From assembly GCA_902476295.1 (NCBI GenBank), contig CABSDC010000002.1:1-64000 (forward strand): a stretch of DNA of 64,000 nucleotides, read 5' to 3'. Positions within the stretch are counted from its first letter, which is position 1. Every line of letters begins with the position of its first letter. The DNA is from SFTJ01 sp905210415. Its GTDB lineage: Bacteria > Bacteroidota > Bacteroidia > Bacteroidales > Muribaculaceae. Below, in pieces: positions 26,256 through 35,704 of this stretch. The notes below the pieces were generated by a model. It was not told where the DNA came from. It worked only from the letters and a program-made list of their open reading frames with translations, and ran no database searches. The position numbers were made by a program, and so were the translations under genes.

Positions 26256-28004
26256 ATGAAAGACGATCAACTACTTATTCAGGTAACTGAAAAAGCTAAA
26301 GTTTGGCTTGGTGAAGGTTATGATGCCGAAACACAAGCTGCTGTAAAGGAAATGCTTGAAAGTGAAGATAAGACAGAACTTATCGAATGCTTCTACAAAG
26401 ATTTGGAATTCGGAACAGGCGGTCTTCGTGGCATTATGGGCGTTGGCTCAAACCGTATGAACATTTATACAGTAGGTGCTGCCACTCAAGGTCTCGCCAA
26501 CTATTTGAAGGATGCATTTAAAGAGCTTCCTGAGATTAAGGTTGTTGTGGGTCATGACGTACGTAATAATAGCCGCAAATTTGCAGAAATCTGTGCAAAC
26601 ATTTTCTCTGCTAATGGCATCAAGGTTTATTTGTTTGAAGGCTCCCGCCCAACTCCTGAAATGTCGTTTGCTATTCGTGAACTTGGTTGCCAAAGCGGTG
26701 TAATCATTACAGCTTCACACAATCCAAAGGAATACAATGGCTACAAGGCATATTGGAACGATGGCGCACAAATGACTGCTCCTCACGATACAAATACAAT
26801 TAACTACGTAAATCGAATCAAGGGCGTTCAAGAAATCAAGTTTGAAGGCAATCCAGAACTTATTGAAATCCTTGGTGAGAAAATGGACAAAATGTTCTTG
26901 GATCGCATCAAGACTCTTTCTCTCAGCCCAGACGTTATCGCACGTCATCACGATTTGAAGATTGTCTACACACCTATTCATGGTACTGGTAAATACCTTA
27001 TTCCTGCATCTCTTGCAAACTTTGGTTTCACTAATGTAATCCATGTTCCTGAGCAAGATGTTCAAAGCGGTGATTTCCCAACTGTAGACTCTCCAAACCC
27101 AGAGAATGCTTCTGCTATGGCTATGGCAATCGCTAAGGCTAAGGAAGTAGACGCAGATATCGTAATGGCATCTGACCCAGATGCTGACCGTATCGGTGTT
27201 GTTATTAAAAACACAAAGGGAGAATACGAATTGGTTAACGGTAATCAAATCGTTATGATTTTCTTGTATTACTTGATGGCTCGTCGCAAAGAATTAGGCT
27301 TGATCAAGGGTGACGAATATATCGTTAAGACAATTGTTACCACTGAGACAATTAAGTCAATCGCTGAAAAGCAAAACATAAAGATGTATGACGTATTCAC
27401 TGGCTTTAAATGGATTGCTAAGGTAATGCTCGAAAATGAAGGTAAGGCTCAATACCTTGGTGGTGGTGAAGAAAGCTATGGCTTCTTGGCTGAAGACTTT
27501 GTACGCGACAAGGACTCTGTTTCTGCCATCTCTCTTATGGCTGAAATTGCTGCTTGGGCAAAAGACAAGGGCCTTGACATTAATGCGATGCTTATCGACA
27601 TCTACATGACTTATGGATATTCTAAGGAAAAGGGCATTTCTCTTGTTCGCAAGGGTAAGTCTGGGGCAGAAGAAATTGCTGCTATCATGAAGAAATTCCG
27701 TGAAAATCCTCCAAAGTCAATATACGGTTCTCCTGTAGTTACCATTAAGGATTTTGATTCTCTCGTAGAAAAGAATGTTGCGACAGGTGTAACAAAGAAA
27801 TTGGATATGCCAACTACATCTAATGTGCTTCAATACTTCACTGAAGATGGCTCTAAGATTTCGATTCGCCCTTCTGGAACAGAACCAAAGATTAAGTTCT
27901 ATCTTGAAGTTCACGACACTCTTAATAGTGCAGCTGAATACGACGCTAAGAACGAATGGGCGGAAGCAAAACTCGAAGATATTGCTAAAGAACTTGGCGT
28001 ATAA
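26256..28004 (+). CDS. Phosphohexomutase (phosphoglucomutase/phosphomannomutase family)
   Basis: Interconverts hexose 1- and 6-phosphates in the cytoplasm, supplying glycan and glycogen precursors. At 582 residues it is of the long PgcA/PGM2-like class. All four signature loops are present: catalytic phosphoserine loop GVIITASHNPKEYNG, metal loop ASDPDADRIG, sugar loop GGGEESYG and phosphate loop IRPSGTEPKIKFY. Codon choice appears adapted (many GGT, AAG, CTT), in keeping with strong expression. It has a perfect promoter and a strong terminator, so it is monocistronic. Whether glucose or mannose is preferred is not readable. Confidence 0.95.
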   Translation: MKDDQLLIQVTEKAKVWLGEGYDAETQAAVKEMLESEDKTELIECFYKDLEFGTGGLRGIMGVGSNRMNIYTVGAATQGLANYLKDAFKELPEIKVVVGHDVRNNSRKFAEICANIFSANGIKVYLFEGSRPTPEMSFAIRELGCQSGVIITASHNPKEYNGYKAYWNDGAQMTAPHDTNTINYVNRIKGVQEIKFEGNPELIEILGEKMDKMFLDRIKTLSLSPDVIARHHDLKIVYTPIHGTGKYLIPASLANFGFTNVIHVPEQDVQSGDFPTVDSPNPENASAMAMAIAKAKEVDADIVMASDPDADRIGVVIKNTKGEYELVNGNQIVMIFLYYLMARRKELGLIKGDEYIVKTIVTTETIKSIAEKQNIKMYDVFTGFKWIAKVMLENEGKAQYLGGGEESYGFLAEDFVRDKDSVSAISLMAEIAAWAKDKGLDINAMLIDIYMTYGYSKEKGISLVRKGKSGAEEIAAIMKKFRENPPKSIYGSPVVTIKDFDSLVEKNVATGVTKKLDMPTTSNVLQYFTEDGSKISIRPSGTEPKIKFYLEVHDTLNSAAEYDAKNEWAEAKLEDIAKELGV

Positions 28005-28034
28005 TCGATAAAAAGCAAAATTATATAATCAATT

Positions 28035-28064
28035 AAGTGTGGGTCGAAAGGCCCACACTTTTTT
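28035..28064 (+). terminator. Strong intrinsic terminator of the phosphohexomutase gene
   Basis: An 11-bp stem (28035-28045 with 28050-28060; AAGTGTGGGTC/GGCCCACACTT with one T-G pair) is closed by a GAAA tetraloop. It is followed directly by TTTT. Confidence 0.9.
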
Positions 28065-28086
28065 AATAAAGATATCCAATTAATAC

Positions 28087-28118
28087 GCTGGCCTCTCTAT
28101 TCAAACAGAAAGGCCAGC
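28087..28118. repeat. Hairpin in the pgm/PiT convergent spacer
   Basis: GCTGGCCT (28087-28094) is complementary to AGGCCAGC (28111-28118) with a 16-base loop. No good T-run follows on either strand. It may help terminate the minus-strand PiT transcript or act as a 3' stabilising hairpin. Confidence 0.5.
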
Positions 28119-28175
28119 TAATAATACAATCTAATTTCTAACTTTTATCACATCTAATTTTCAAGTAAGTTTATG

Positions 28176-30401
28176 CTAATCTTGCTTTACTTTAATCTCA
28201 TCCAAGAAATATGCCTGAGATTTGATGACGTTTCTTGCTTGAAGCACCATTGTCTTTGTCTCATTAAGGATGTTGAAGTATAGTGCACTTGCCTTTGTGC
28301 TTGCATCAACCTCTTTAAGACGTTTAATTTGGCTCTTGATGCATTCTGCGATTGTGTCAAAAAGCATATCTCTCATTTCCAACACAGTGTCGAGTTGCGA
28401 GAAGTCGCGTTTGCGAAGCATCATGTTGATAGTGTTGAAGATATTATCTACTTGATCGTTGATTTGTTTCAAGTCTTTTATTTGCTCTCCACTCAAGCCA
28501 CGGTGATTGTTATTAATGTGCTCGTAAGCAGGACGAGTGCAGTGTAACAATGCTTTTGTAACTTCGCAGATATAATCCACAACTTGCACATAGAAGTGTG
28601 CAGTGGAGATATTCATTGCTTCAAGTCGCGACAACTCTGAAACGATTCCATATTTGGCGTCAGTTGCTTTGCGGTAGAGCAATTCACTCTTATGCATTTC
28701 CTCTTTAAGTGAGGCACGGTTTTCGGTATATAAGGCAACCAGCATTCTGTTGTAGATTCCAGAGATGTCATCCATAGTCTTGCAGATAGCATCAGTATAG
28801 ACATACAACACTTCATCATCGTTTTCGTTTGCACTAATTGAAGGTATCACTTCTTCATCTGCTTTTTTAGGAGTAATGATAAAGCGACGACACAACATAT
28901 AACCGCAAACCACAACCAAACCGATCAAAGAGAATCCTTCACCCCATTGGAGCAATAAGCCAATTAGCAACGAGAGTGTGAATCCAATAATTGCAGTTAT
29001 AAACCAACCAGAGATTACAATTAACACACCAGAGATTCTGTATACTGCGCTATCACGTCCCCAAGCTCTATCGGCAAGTGAACTACCCATAGCAACCATA
29101 AACACAACGTATGTGGTTGACAATGGCAATTTCAAAGATGTACCAACGCAAATCAAGATTGAAGCTGCTGTAAGGTTTACCACGGCGCGAATTCTATCGT
29201 AGTTTGATCCGGTCTTTTCAATATCTGCAGGGATAAATCTGCGGTTAATGGAATCAACTACGCTTGTAGGCAAGCTGTTGCGGATGCTTCTATTGAGGTT
29301 GATTGCAAATCTAACGATTGAGCGAGATATTGGCGAAGAACTGAATCGCTCATCTTCTGCATTTTGAGAAGAAAGTTTCAGCTCTGTTGCTGACACTTTC
29401 ATTGCATCTTTTGAGAAGAACAATGTTGCAGCCATTATTATACCTGCCAAGAGAAGCAACCAGGTAGTGGCTGGTGTGGCATTTGATAAACCACCCATTA
29501 GCATTGACTCGTTTCCGCTATTTAATGCCATTTGATAAGAGTCAAAACCTGCCAATGGAACACCGATAAAGTTCACCAAGTCATTACCAGCAAACGCGAG
29601 AGCTAATGCAAACGTGCCACTAAGAATGGTGATTTTGAGTACACTTACGTTTAATCTCTGAAGGACATAAAGGATAATAGAGCTTATTGCCCATACACAC
29701 AATAGAATTACCCAGATGTTTTCCGACACGAAATCAGTGAATTCTGGAGTGATTAATCCCGAGCTTTTCAAACCTTTAAACACTGCAAAATAAGCAATGC
29801 CTGTTATAGCAACACCACACCAAATTGCGCCATATCGCTTCAATGCTTCTGCATATCTGAAAGAGAAGATTATTCGTGAAATGTACATCAAAATAGAACC
29901 AGATATAAACGATAGAACTACAGAACAGAGAATGGCTGTTATCATACCAAGTGCTTTACCCGTATTGATATAGTCATCAATGTTGGCAATAGTTAGAGAA
30001 CTATCGGTGGAAATCTTAACCAAAGTTACTGCGACTGCCGATCCGAGCAATTCAAATATCAACGAAACGGTTGTTGATGTTGGTAAGCCAAGAGCGTTAA
30101 ACGTGTTGAGCAATACCACGTCAGCAAGCATCACACCAACAAACAAGAACATCACTTCTTTGAAGGTAAACATGTCAGGATGGAACACACCACTTCTTGC
30201 CACTTCCATCATACCACTTGATGTCAACACACCGGTTATAATTCCGGCTGCGGCAACAATCAAAATCACTCTCATCGAAGACACTTTCGATCCCAATGAT
30301 GAGTTTAGAAAGTTAATCGCATCGTTCGAAACCCCTACTATAAGGTCGAGAACGGCTAGCACGGCCAAAATGACCATGATCATCGTAAAAATAGGACTCA
30401 T
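28176..30401 (-). CDS. PiT family inorganic phosphate transporter with C-terminal PhoU-like domain
   Basis: A 741-residue inner-membrane transporter. The two PiT signature repeats are visible: GVSNDAINFLNSSLGSK at residues 23-39, and AGNDLVNFIGVPLAG in the second half. About ten or more hydrophobic helices span the region to residue ~525. The final ~200 residues are soluble and helical (from DDEVLYVYTDAICKTMDDISG to the end), resembling a PhoU-like bundle fused to the carrier. The gene lies downstream of a response regulator and histidine kinase (58 bases from the kinase stop), so phosphate supply and signalling are probably linked. Sodium or proton coupling cannot be inferred. Confidence 0.92.
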   Translation of the reverse strand: MSPIFTMIMVILAVLAVLDLIVGVSNDAINFLNSSLGSKVSSMRVILIVAAAGIITGVLTSSGMMEVARSGVFHPDMFTFKEVMFLFVGVMLADVVLLNTFNALGLPTSTTVSLIFELLGSAVAVTLVKISTDSSLTIANIDDYINTGKALGMITAILCSVVLSFISGSILMYISRIIFSFRYAEALKRYGAIWCGVAITGIAYFAVFKGLKSSGLITPEFTDFVSENIWVILLCVWAISSIILYVLQRLNVSVLKITILSGTFALALAFAGNDLVNFIGVPLAGFDSYQMALNSGNESMLMGGLSNATPATTWLLLLAGIIMAATLFFSKDAMKVSATELKLSSQNAEDERFSSSPISRSIVRFAINLNRSIRNSLPTSVVDSINRRFIPADIEKTGSNYDRIRAVVNLTAASILICVGTSLKLPLSTTYVVFMVAMGSSLADRAWGRDSAVYRISGVLIVISGWFITAIIGFTLSLLIGLLLQWGEGFSLIGLVVVCGYMLCRRFIITPKKADEEVIPSISANENDDEVLYVYTDAICKTMDDISGIYNRMLVALYTENRASLKEEMHKSELLYRKATDAKYGIVSELSRLEAMNISTAHFYVQVVDYICEVTKALLHCTRPAYEHINNNHRGLSGEQIKDLKQINDQVDNIFNTINMMLRKRDFSQLDTVLEMRDMLFDTIAECIKSQIKRLKEVDASTKASALYFNILNETKTMVLQARNVIKSQAYFLDEIKVKQD

Positions 30402-30459
30402 AATTTTATTAGATTAAATTGCTGAAAATCTTTTTGTTGTATCTTTAGATTTAGAATTT

Positions 30460-31887
30460 TTACTCACGTAGTGTGAAGTCGAATTGTAGGCCTCCACTTT
30501 TACGATTTTTGGCACTAATTGTACCACCATGAAATGCCACTGCATTGCGAACAATTGATAGACCCAAACCGGTGCCGCCATTGGCTCTCGATCGGCCTTC
30601 ATCCACTCTATAGAAACGTTCGAATATACGCTGTAAATGTTCTTCTGCCACACCTTTACCATTATCCCAGTATGTGAAATGCACATATCTGTCTTGAGCA
30701 GGAGTGCAACTTAAATGTATCTCACTACCGCCAGAATGTGTAATGGAGTTTACCATAAGATTTTTAAATATCGACTCTAACAAAGCCACATTGCCATGTA
30801 TGTTGATATTGCCAGGGATATTGATAAATCTTAGCATAGTCACATCACTGTGATATACATTCTGTAAATCGTCAAGAAGTAAATCCACTAATCCTTTTAT
30901 GTTTACTACTTCAGTGCCGATCTTTTCCGGAGCTTCATTGAGTCGTGTTAGGATTGACACGTCCGATAAGAGAGCGGATAGACGTTTCACATTTTGATAC
31001 GACTTGCCAACCAACTCTTTTTTAACATCGTCCGTGAGGATGTCGCCATTGTTGATTACTGTTTCCAGACAAGCTTGAATTGCATGTACAGGAGTTTTCA
31101 GTTCATGGTTGATATTATTTGTCAACTGTTGCTTAATACGATTCTTTTCCGATTCTTCGTTTATAGCTTCTTTAAGGTGCCTATCGCGCTCCTCGGTAGT
31201 GTGCTTTAGATTCTTATACATATTCACGATATGTCCGGAAATTTCCCCTAACTCATCTTTTGGAAATTTAGCCGTGCTAAAACTGCTGATATCGCCTTTT
31301 TCTGCACAAACTGCGAAATCTCTGAGCATCTCTACATTCAAGCTAATGCGGCGAGAGGCAAAGAATGCAAATATTGTAAGTATACATGACACTAATGCAA
31401 TCATATATCCATACAAATAGTTTATATCAAGTTGGCTTCTCAACCCGTTATTATAAGGCAACGCTGTGCGTACAATTATGGAATCAGCCAAAGTCGCAGA
31501 ATAGAAATAATCAACGTCGTCGGTTTCTGACTGTCGTCGTATGGTGAATCCGTGGCCATTTGCAAGAGCTTCAGCCACCTCTTGGCGATTTTTATGATTT
31601 ACCTTTACGCTATCTGAGTTAGAGTCATAAATCACTTTACCGTCTTTGTTGATTATTGATATACGCAAAGAATCATTACTATCTACCTTAGATAGATAAG
31701 CCTTGTTAATCGTTTTGCCTTCTGCAATATCATCGATTATGCGAGAGTTTATCTCCTGCATACGTGTGTTGAGCAAATCCACCTTGTATTCACGCTCACG
31801 GGTGTATTGTACTGCGAAAAATGCAATAGTTATTATCCATGTAAACGCAGCAAACACCACAAATAGGCGTGTCTGGTAATTATTCAT
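30460..31887 (-). CDS. Sensor histidine kinase, PhoR-like
   Basis: A membrane histidine kinase of about 475 residues with the start MNNYQTRLF at 31887; an ATG at 31902 adds 5 residues. A first transmembrane helix (VVFAAFTWIITIAFFAV) leads into an extracytoplasmic sensor of ~120 residues. A second helix (YMIALVSCILTIFAFFA), a HAMP-like linker, a HisKA domain with phospho-acceptor His in NHELKTPVHA, and an HATPase domain follow. The ATPase domain has the N box (NLMVNSITHSGG), G1 (DNGKGV), F box (FERFYRVDEGRS) and G2 (GGTGLGLSIV). The start overlaps the regulator's stop by 8 bases. Linkage to a PiT gene suggests phosphate sensing; this is contextual only. Confidence 0.92.
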   Translation of the reverse strand: MNNYQTRLFVVFAAFTWIITIAFFAVQYTREREYKVDLLNTRMQEINSRIIDDIAEGKTINKAYLSKVDSNDSLRISIINKDGKVIYDSNSDSVKVNHKNRQEVAEALANGHGFTIRRQSETDDVDYFYSATLADSIIVRTALPYNNGLRSQLDINYLYGYMIALVSCILTIFAFFASRRISLNVEMLRDFAVCAEKGDISSFSTAKFPKDELGEISGHIVNMYKNLKHTTEERDRHLKEAINEESEKNRIKQQLTNNINHELKTPVHAIQACLETVINNGDILTDDVKKELVGKSYQNVKRLSALLSDVSILTRLNEAPEKIGTEVVNIKGLVDLLLDDLQNVYHSDVTMLRFINIPGNINIHGNVALLESIFKNLMVNSITHSGGSEIHLSCTPAQDRYVHFTYWDNGKGVAEEHLQRIFERFYRVDEGRSRANGGTGLGLSIVRNAVAFHGGTISAKNRKSGGLQFDFTLRE

Positions 31888-32563
31888 ACGTTTTAAACCC
31901 ATAGCCGCATCCTGATTTAGTGATAATATTATTGCCGTATGATCCGAGTTTCTTGCGCAGTCGATTGATGTTTACGTCAATCGTTCTATCTACTACCAAA
32001 ACGTCGTCTTCCCATACGGCAGTCAATAATGCTTCTCGAGTGAAAATTTGATTTGCATTACTCATCAGATACCAAAGCAAATCAAATTCTTTCTTTGTCA
32101 GTGACAATTCTTCGCCATCAATCACCAGTCGTCGTTCTTCATGGCTAATCGTCATTCCCTTATATGTCATTATTGATTTGTCTGGCTTTTCATATCTGCG
32201 TAGTATACTTTTCACACGCACAATGAGTTCGTTCATCGAAAAAGGCTTCTTGATATAGTCATCCGCACCTGTACCAAACCCTTTCAGCAAATCGGCTTCA
32301 CTGTCAAGCGCTGTACAAAAAATTACTGGAACTTCGGTAAGAGCATGGTTACTACGAATAGTTTTAGCAAGATCAAAACCATTCATCTTGTCCATCATAA
32401 CGTCAAGTATCAGCATATCATATACTGATAAGTCCAAACGCAAGGCTTCTTCTGCCGACGTGGCTGTGTCAACCTTATATCCAGCCAACTCAAGATTTAT
32501 TCTCAGCACGTCGCAAAGCACGCTTTCATCATCTACAACAAGTATTCTTTGATTTGTCTTCAT
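31880..32563 (-). CDS. OmpR/PhoB-family response regulator
   Basis: A 227-residue two-domain regulator. The receiver has the acidic pair D11/D12, phospho-acceptor D54 (LILDVMMDKMNG), T84 and K106 (IKKPFS). The C-terminal winged-helix DNA-binding domain is typical (LSLTKKEFDLLWYLMSN, then VDVNINRLRKKLG-type recognition helix and GCGYGFK). It is the first gene of a regulator-kinase-PiT unit. This order suggests control of phosphate uptake like PhoB, but the target sites are unknown, so no symbol is given. Confidence 0.94.
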   Translation of the reverse strand: MKTNQRILVVDDESVLCDVLRINLELAGYKVDTATSAEEALRLDLSVYDMLILDVMMDKMNGFDLAKTIRSNHALTEVPVIFCTALDSEADLLKGFGTGADDYIKKPFSMNELIVRVKSILRRYEKPDKSIMTYKGMTISHEERRLVIDGEELSLTKKEFDLLWYLMSNANQIFTREALLTAVWEDDVLVVDRTIDVNINRLRKKLGSYGNNIITKSGCGYGFKTYE

Positions 32564-32585
32564 GTTCGTAGTTTTTTTCTCAATG

Positions 32586-32593
32586 CAAAATTA
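32586..32593 (-). promoter_or_regulatory. Possible -7 element of the two-component operon
   Basis: The minus strand reads TAATTTTG, matching TAnnTTTG, 22 bases before the regulator ATG. No TTTG is present at -33. The 150-base spacer is otherwise AT-rich, with several ATGTTACAA/TTGTAACAT-like stretches that could be operator half-sites. Confidence 0.35.
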
Positions 32594-32713
32594 TTACAAA
32601 CTTTCTCATTTAAAATAACAAGATTGTAACATTTATGTATTGTTATATAACATTTCTGTAACAAACTGCACAATGCAATGGTTCTCTCAAAGTGTATTAT
32701 ATCAAGAATGTTG

Positions 32714-33841
32714 TTACACAAGTCCTTTTATTGCTTTAAACATTTCTGTTGCGACTGTCATAAATGTGCCTTTAGGGTCTCTTATTAGTTCATTGTAGGA
32801 GAATTTATCTGTGACTGCGAACACTTTGTTTATTTCAAAATTAAAAATTTGTTCCCAGCCCTGTCCTTTGTCACCAACTATGGCGAATAAATTTTTGTTA
32901 TATTTCTTGCAATACTCCCCTACGCCCATTAGCACTTTGCCATGGCATGATTGTTCGTCTACTCTCCCTTCTCCTGTTATAACGATATCGGCCGACTTGA
33001 GCAATTCTTGAAAATTGATGAGTTTGCATACTTCTTCGATGCCAGATTTACGCTCTGCATTTAGAAATAGAAATAAGGCTGCGCCAAGCCCGCCAGCCGC
33101 GCCTGTGCCAGCAATACTATTTGGGTTAACATGAAATGTTTCTTCAAGCAAATTGCAATAATTACACATTCCGGCTTCAAGACTAATTATATTTTCATCT
33201 GAGGCTCCCTTTTGTTTAGCAAAGACGTGGGTGGCGCCACGCTCTCCACATAAAGGATTGTCAACATCACAAAGAACAGTGAATTTTATATCTGCAATTC
33301 GATGATCTAAATTAGAAGTGTCAATTCTTGCCACCTTAATTAGATCATCTCCCATTCCCTCTAACTCTTGGCTGTAGTTATCATAAAATCTCACTCCCAG
33401 AGCTCTTAAGCAACCCATTCCTCCGTCGTTTGTCGCAGAACCACCTATGCTAATATATATGTGTCTGCATCCCCTATCAACGGCATTCATAATCAATTGC
33501 CCTGTTCCGTAGGTGCTTGTTTTCAATGGATTTCGCAAGGATTTATTAATAAGAGTTAGGCCAGAAGCTTGAGCCATCTCGATAAATGCTTCATCTTGAT
33601 TGAAAATACAATAGGATGCATTCACGTTCTCTCTTAACGGCCCTAACACATCAACATAAACATTTTCGCCATCAACCGCGTCAATTATCGCTTCCATCGT
33701 TCCTTCTCCACCATCGGCCATTTTAAGTTTATAGCATTGAGGAGAATCAAAAACGCTCTTTGCTGCTTCTGTGAGCATTTCAGAAACTTCGGCACTTGTA
33801 AATGTGCCTTTAAATGAGTCTGGAACAAATAGGAACTTCAT
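32714..33841 (-). CDS. Glycerate kinase
   Basis: Type I glycerate kinase of 375 residues (GarK/GlxK family), phosphorylating glycerate in the cytoplasm. Recognisable features are the start FLFVPDSFKGTFTSAEVSE, LKMADGGEGTMEAI, IYISIGGSATNDGGMGCLRALG and GTGAAGGLGAALFLFL. The 2- versus 3-phosphoglycerate product cannot be decided here. It lies 9 bases downstream of the GH3 gene, so the pair is an operon. The functional link between a glycosidase and glycerate catabolism is not obvious. Confidence 0.94.
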   Translation of the reverse strand: MKFLFVPDSFKGTFTSAEVSEMLTEAAKSVFDSPQCYKLKMADGGEGTMEAIIDAVDGENVYVDVLGPLRENVNASYCIFNQDEAFIEMAQASGLTLINKSLRNPLKTSTYGTGQLIMNAVDRGCRHIYISIGGSATNDGGMGCLRALGVRFYDNYSQELEGMGDDLIKVARIDTSNLDHRIADIKFTVLCDVDNPLCGERGATHVFAKQKGASDENIISLEAGMCNYCNLLEETFHVNPNSIAGTGAAGGLGAALFLFLNAERKSGIEEVCKLINFQELLKSADIVITGEGRVDEQSCHGKVLMGVGEYCKKYNKNLFAIVGDKGQGWEQIFNFEINKVFAVTDKFSYNELIRDPKGTFMTVATEMFKAIKGLV

Positions 33842-33850
33842 ATATGGATC

Positions 33851-35509
33851 TTAAAAATCAATCTTAACTGGCATTACTCCCTCAAATGACCCTTTACCTT
33901 GCACAAGCTGCTGTGCTGCCATCTGAGCCTCATAAGTGTCTTCATATGCGCATATTATGGCATTGTCGCGATTGACAACATCCTTAAATTTAAGCATATT
34001 GTATGGGGTCACGTAGAAAATCACCACGACATTATTATGCTTTGATATCTTTCCTAAAGCATCAATGTATTTTTGCTTAGGGCTGAACACTTCCACAACA
34101 ATTGGTTTTGAGCCATCGTATTTTGGCATCTCTGATGTTTTACTATTATATGCGAAGACGTGCTTGAATCCATTGTCTATATATCGATAAAAATCTCTAT
34201 CAGTCACAACCGTATCACCAAGAGAAATAAGCTTAAGGTTTTCATCTTCGCCAAGCGAAATCAACTGTACGTCTTTGCCTTTTGCTTTTTGTGAGATTCC
34301 CTTGTTGTCGCGCACAAGTGTGATTGATTTTCTTGCAAGTTTTTTAATCAATTCAGAGCATTCTTTTGTGCGCAAATCCGCAAGGATGTTTTCACTTTTA
34401 ACTGGTTGCAAATTGATGCCCATCGCCTTTTTATAAGCGAGCACCTTTGCGCAGCGTTCATTAATCAAAGATTCTTGTATACGACCGCTCTCAACGGCTG
34501 AGAGTATGTCGTTGACGCATTTGTCAAAATTCTCTGGCATTACCAGAATATCGTTTCCTGCAAGCAAAGCATGCACAGCAACATCCTGATATTTTGTAAC
34601 ACCTTTCATGTCTAAAGCATCGGTAAATACCAGTCCATCATATGACATTTCCTTGCGAAGCAAGCCGTCTACTATGACAGGAGAAATCGAACAACACAAT
34701 CCACTAATACTATCCAAAGCCGGCACATTGAGGTGCGCCACCATCATGCCGTTTAATCCGGCAGCGATATATTCTCTAAACGTGTACAATTCCGTATCGT
34801 AGATTTCTTTTTTCGTGCGATTTACAGTAGGCAATGTTTTGTGTGAATCTTGATTCGTATCGCCATGTCCTGGAAAATGCTTAGCACACGACAATACTCC
34901 AGCCTTTTCCATACCTAAAGCATACGCCACACCGCACTTAGCCACAATTTCCTTGTTGTCGCTATATGCGCGTCTGCCTATCACTGGGTTTTGAGGGTTG
35001 CTGTTAACGTCAATCACTGGCGCAAAATCAATATTAATGCCCATGCGTTTGCATTGTCGTCCAGTCTCTTCGCCATACTCTTCCAGAAGTTTCTCGTCAT
35101 TTACTGCACCAAGTGCCATGTTTATTGGAAATCGAGGTGTTTTGCGAAGGCGCATTTCCAACCCCCATTCTCCATCTATAGCTACGAGCAACGGTAATTT
35201 CGATTCACTTACGGCTCGGTTATATAGTTCTATTTGTTCTGTACATTCTCCTTTGTAAAACATCAATCCTCCCACCTGATTTTCTCCAACAAATTTGTCA
35301 ATCTGACTTCTTGCTGAGTCCTTGTCAAACATTTTCACTGCTGGCATTATCAGTTGCGTGATTCTCTGTTTCAGAGGCATTGATTTCACTATTTGCATGG
35401 CCTCGACTTTCATTTCGTTGGTCACACGGATTGGCGATTTTTTCACACCTCCAAAACATGTAATTTGTGATGCCATCATAAGCACAAAGGTTAAATAAAT
35501 CTTTTTCAT
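33851..35509 (-). CDS. Exported glycoside hydrolase family 3 protein (NagZ-like)
   Basis: A predicted beta-N-acetylhexosaminidase of 552 residues from the ATG at 35509, which gives a normal signal peptide (MKKIYLTFVLMMASQITCFG). An in-frame ATG at 35518 adds three residues. The GH3 barrel carries the NagZ signature KHFPGHGDTNQDSH, which supplies the catalytic His/Asp dyad loop, and the nucleophile region GLVFTDALDMKGV. A second, smaller C-terminal domain (from ~residue 400) follows, as in Bacteroidota NagZ fusions, but the beta-lactamase domain found in some is absent. Probable function is removal of GlcNAc from peptidoglycan or dietary/host glycans in the periplasm. A near-consensus promoter precedes it. 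Confidence 0.9.
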   Translation of the reverse strand: MKKIYLTFVLMMASQITCFGGVKKSPIRVTNEMKVEAMQIVKSMPLKQRITQLIMPAVKMFDKDSARSQIDKFVGENQVGGLMFYKGECTEQIELYNRAVSESKLPLLVAIDGEWGLEMRLRKTPRFPINMALGAVNDEKLLEEYGEETGRQCKRMGINIDFAPVIDVNSNPQNPVIGRRAYSDNKEIVAKCGVAYALGMEKAGVLSCAKHFPGHGDTNQDSHKTLPTVNRTKKEIYDTELYTFREYIAAGLNGMMVAHLNVPALDSISGLCCSISPVIVDGLLRKEMSYDGLVFTDALDMKGVTKYQDVAVHALLAGNDILVMPENFDKCVNDILSAVESGRIQESLINERCAKVLAYKKAMGINLQPVKSENILADLRTKECSELIKKLARKSITLVRDNKGISQKAKGKDVQLISLGEDENLKLISLGDTVVTDRDFYRYIDNGFKHVFAYNSKTSEMPKYDGSKPIVVEVFSPKQKYIDALGKISKHNNVVVIFYVTPYNMLKFKDVVNRDNAIICAYEDTYEAQMAAQQLVQGKGSFEGVMPVKIDF

Positions 35510-35541
35510 ACAAAACATTTTATCTTTAATTTACTTAGCCA

Positions 35542-35573
35542 CAAAGTTACGCTTTACGAAAAAAATATACAAA
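35542..35573 (-). promoter_or_regulatory. Bacteroidota promoter of the GH3-glycerate kinase operon
   Basis: The minus strand reads TTTG, 20 bases, then TAACTTTG. It matches the consensus at every defined position. The -7 box ends 32 bases before the chosen ATG. Confidence 0.7.
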
Positions 35574-35634
35574 TATATACACTCTTGGATAACCTTATTT
35601 TTCTGATTTTCCTTGTTTAGTTATAGGAACGAAC

Positions 35635-35682
35635 AAAAATAATTAGCGCCCAACTTCGCAAATCAGTGCAAAGTTGGGCGCT
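35635..35682 (-). terminator. Intrinsic terminator of the OPT transporter gene
   Basis: A 12-bp perfect stem (AGCGCCCAACTT at 35645-35656 with AAGTTGGGCGCT at 35671-35682) with a 14-base loop. On the minus strand it is followed by AATTATTTTTG. Confidence 0.75.
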
Positions 35683-35704
35683 GCAAAATATTTATATTAT
35701 TAGA

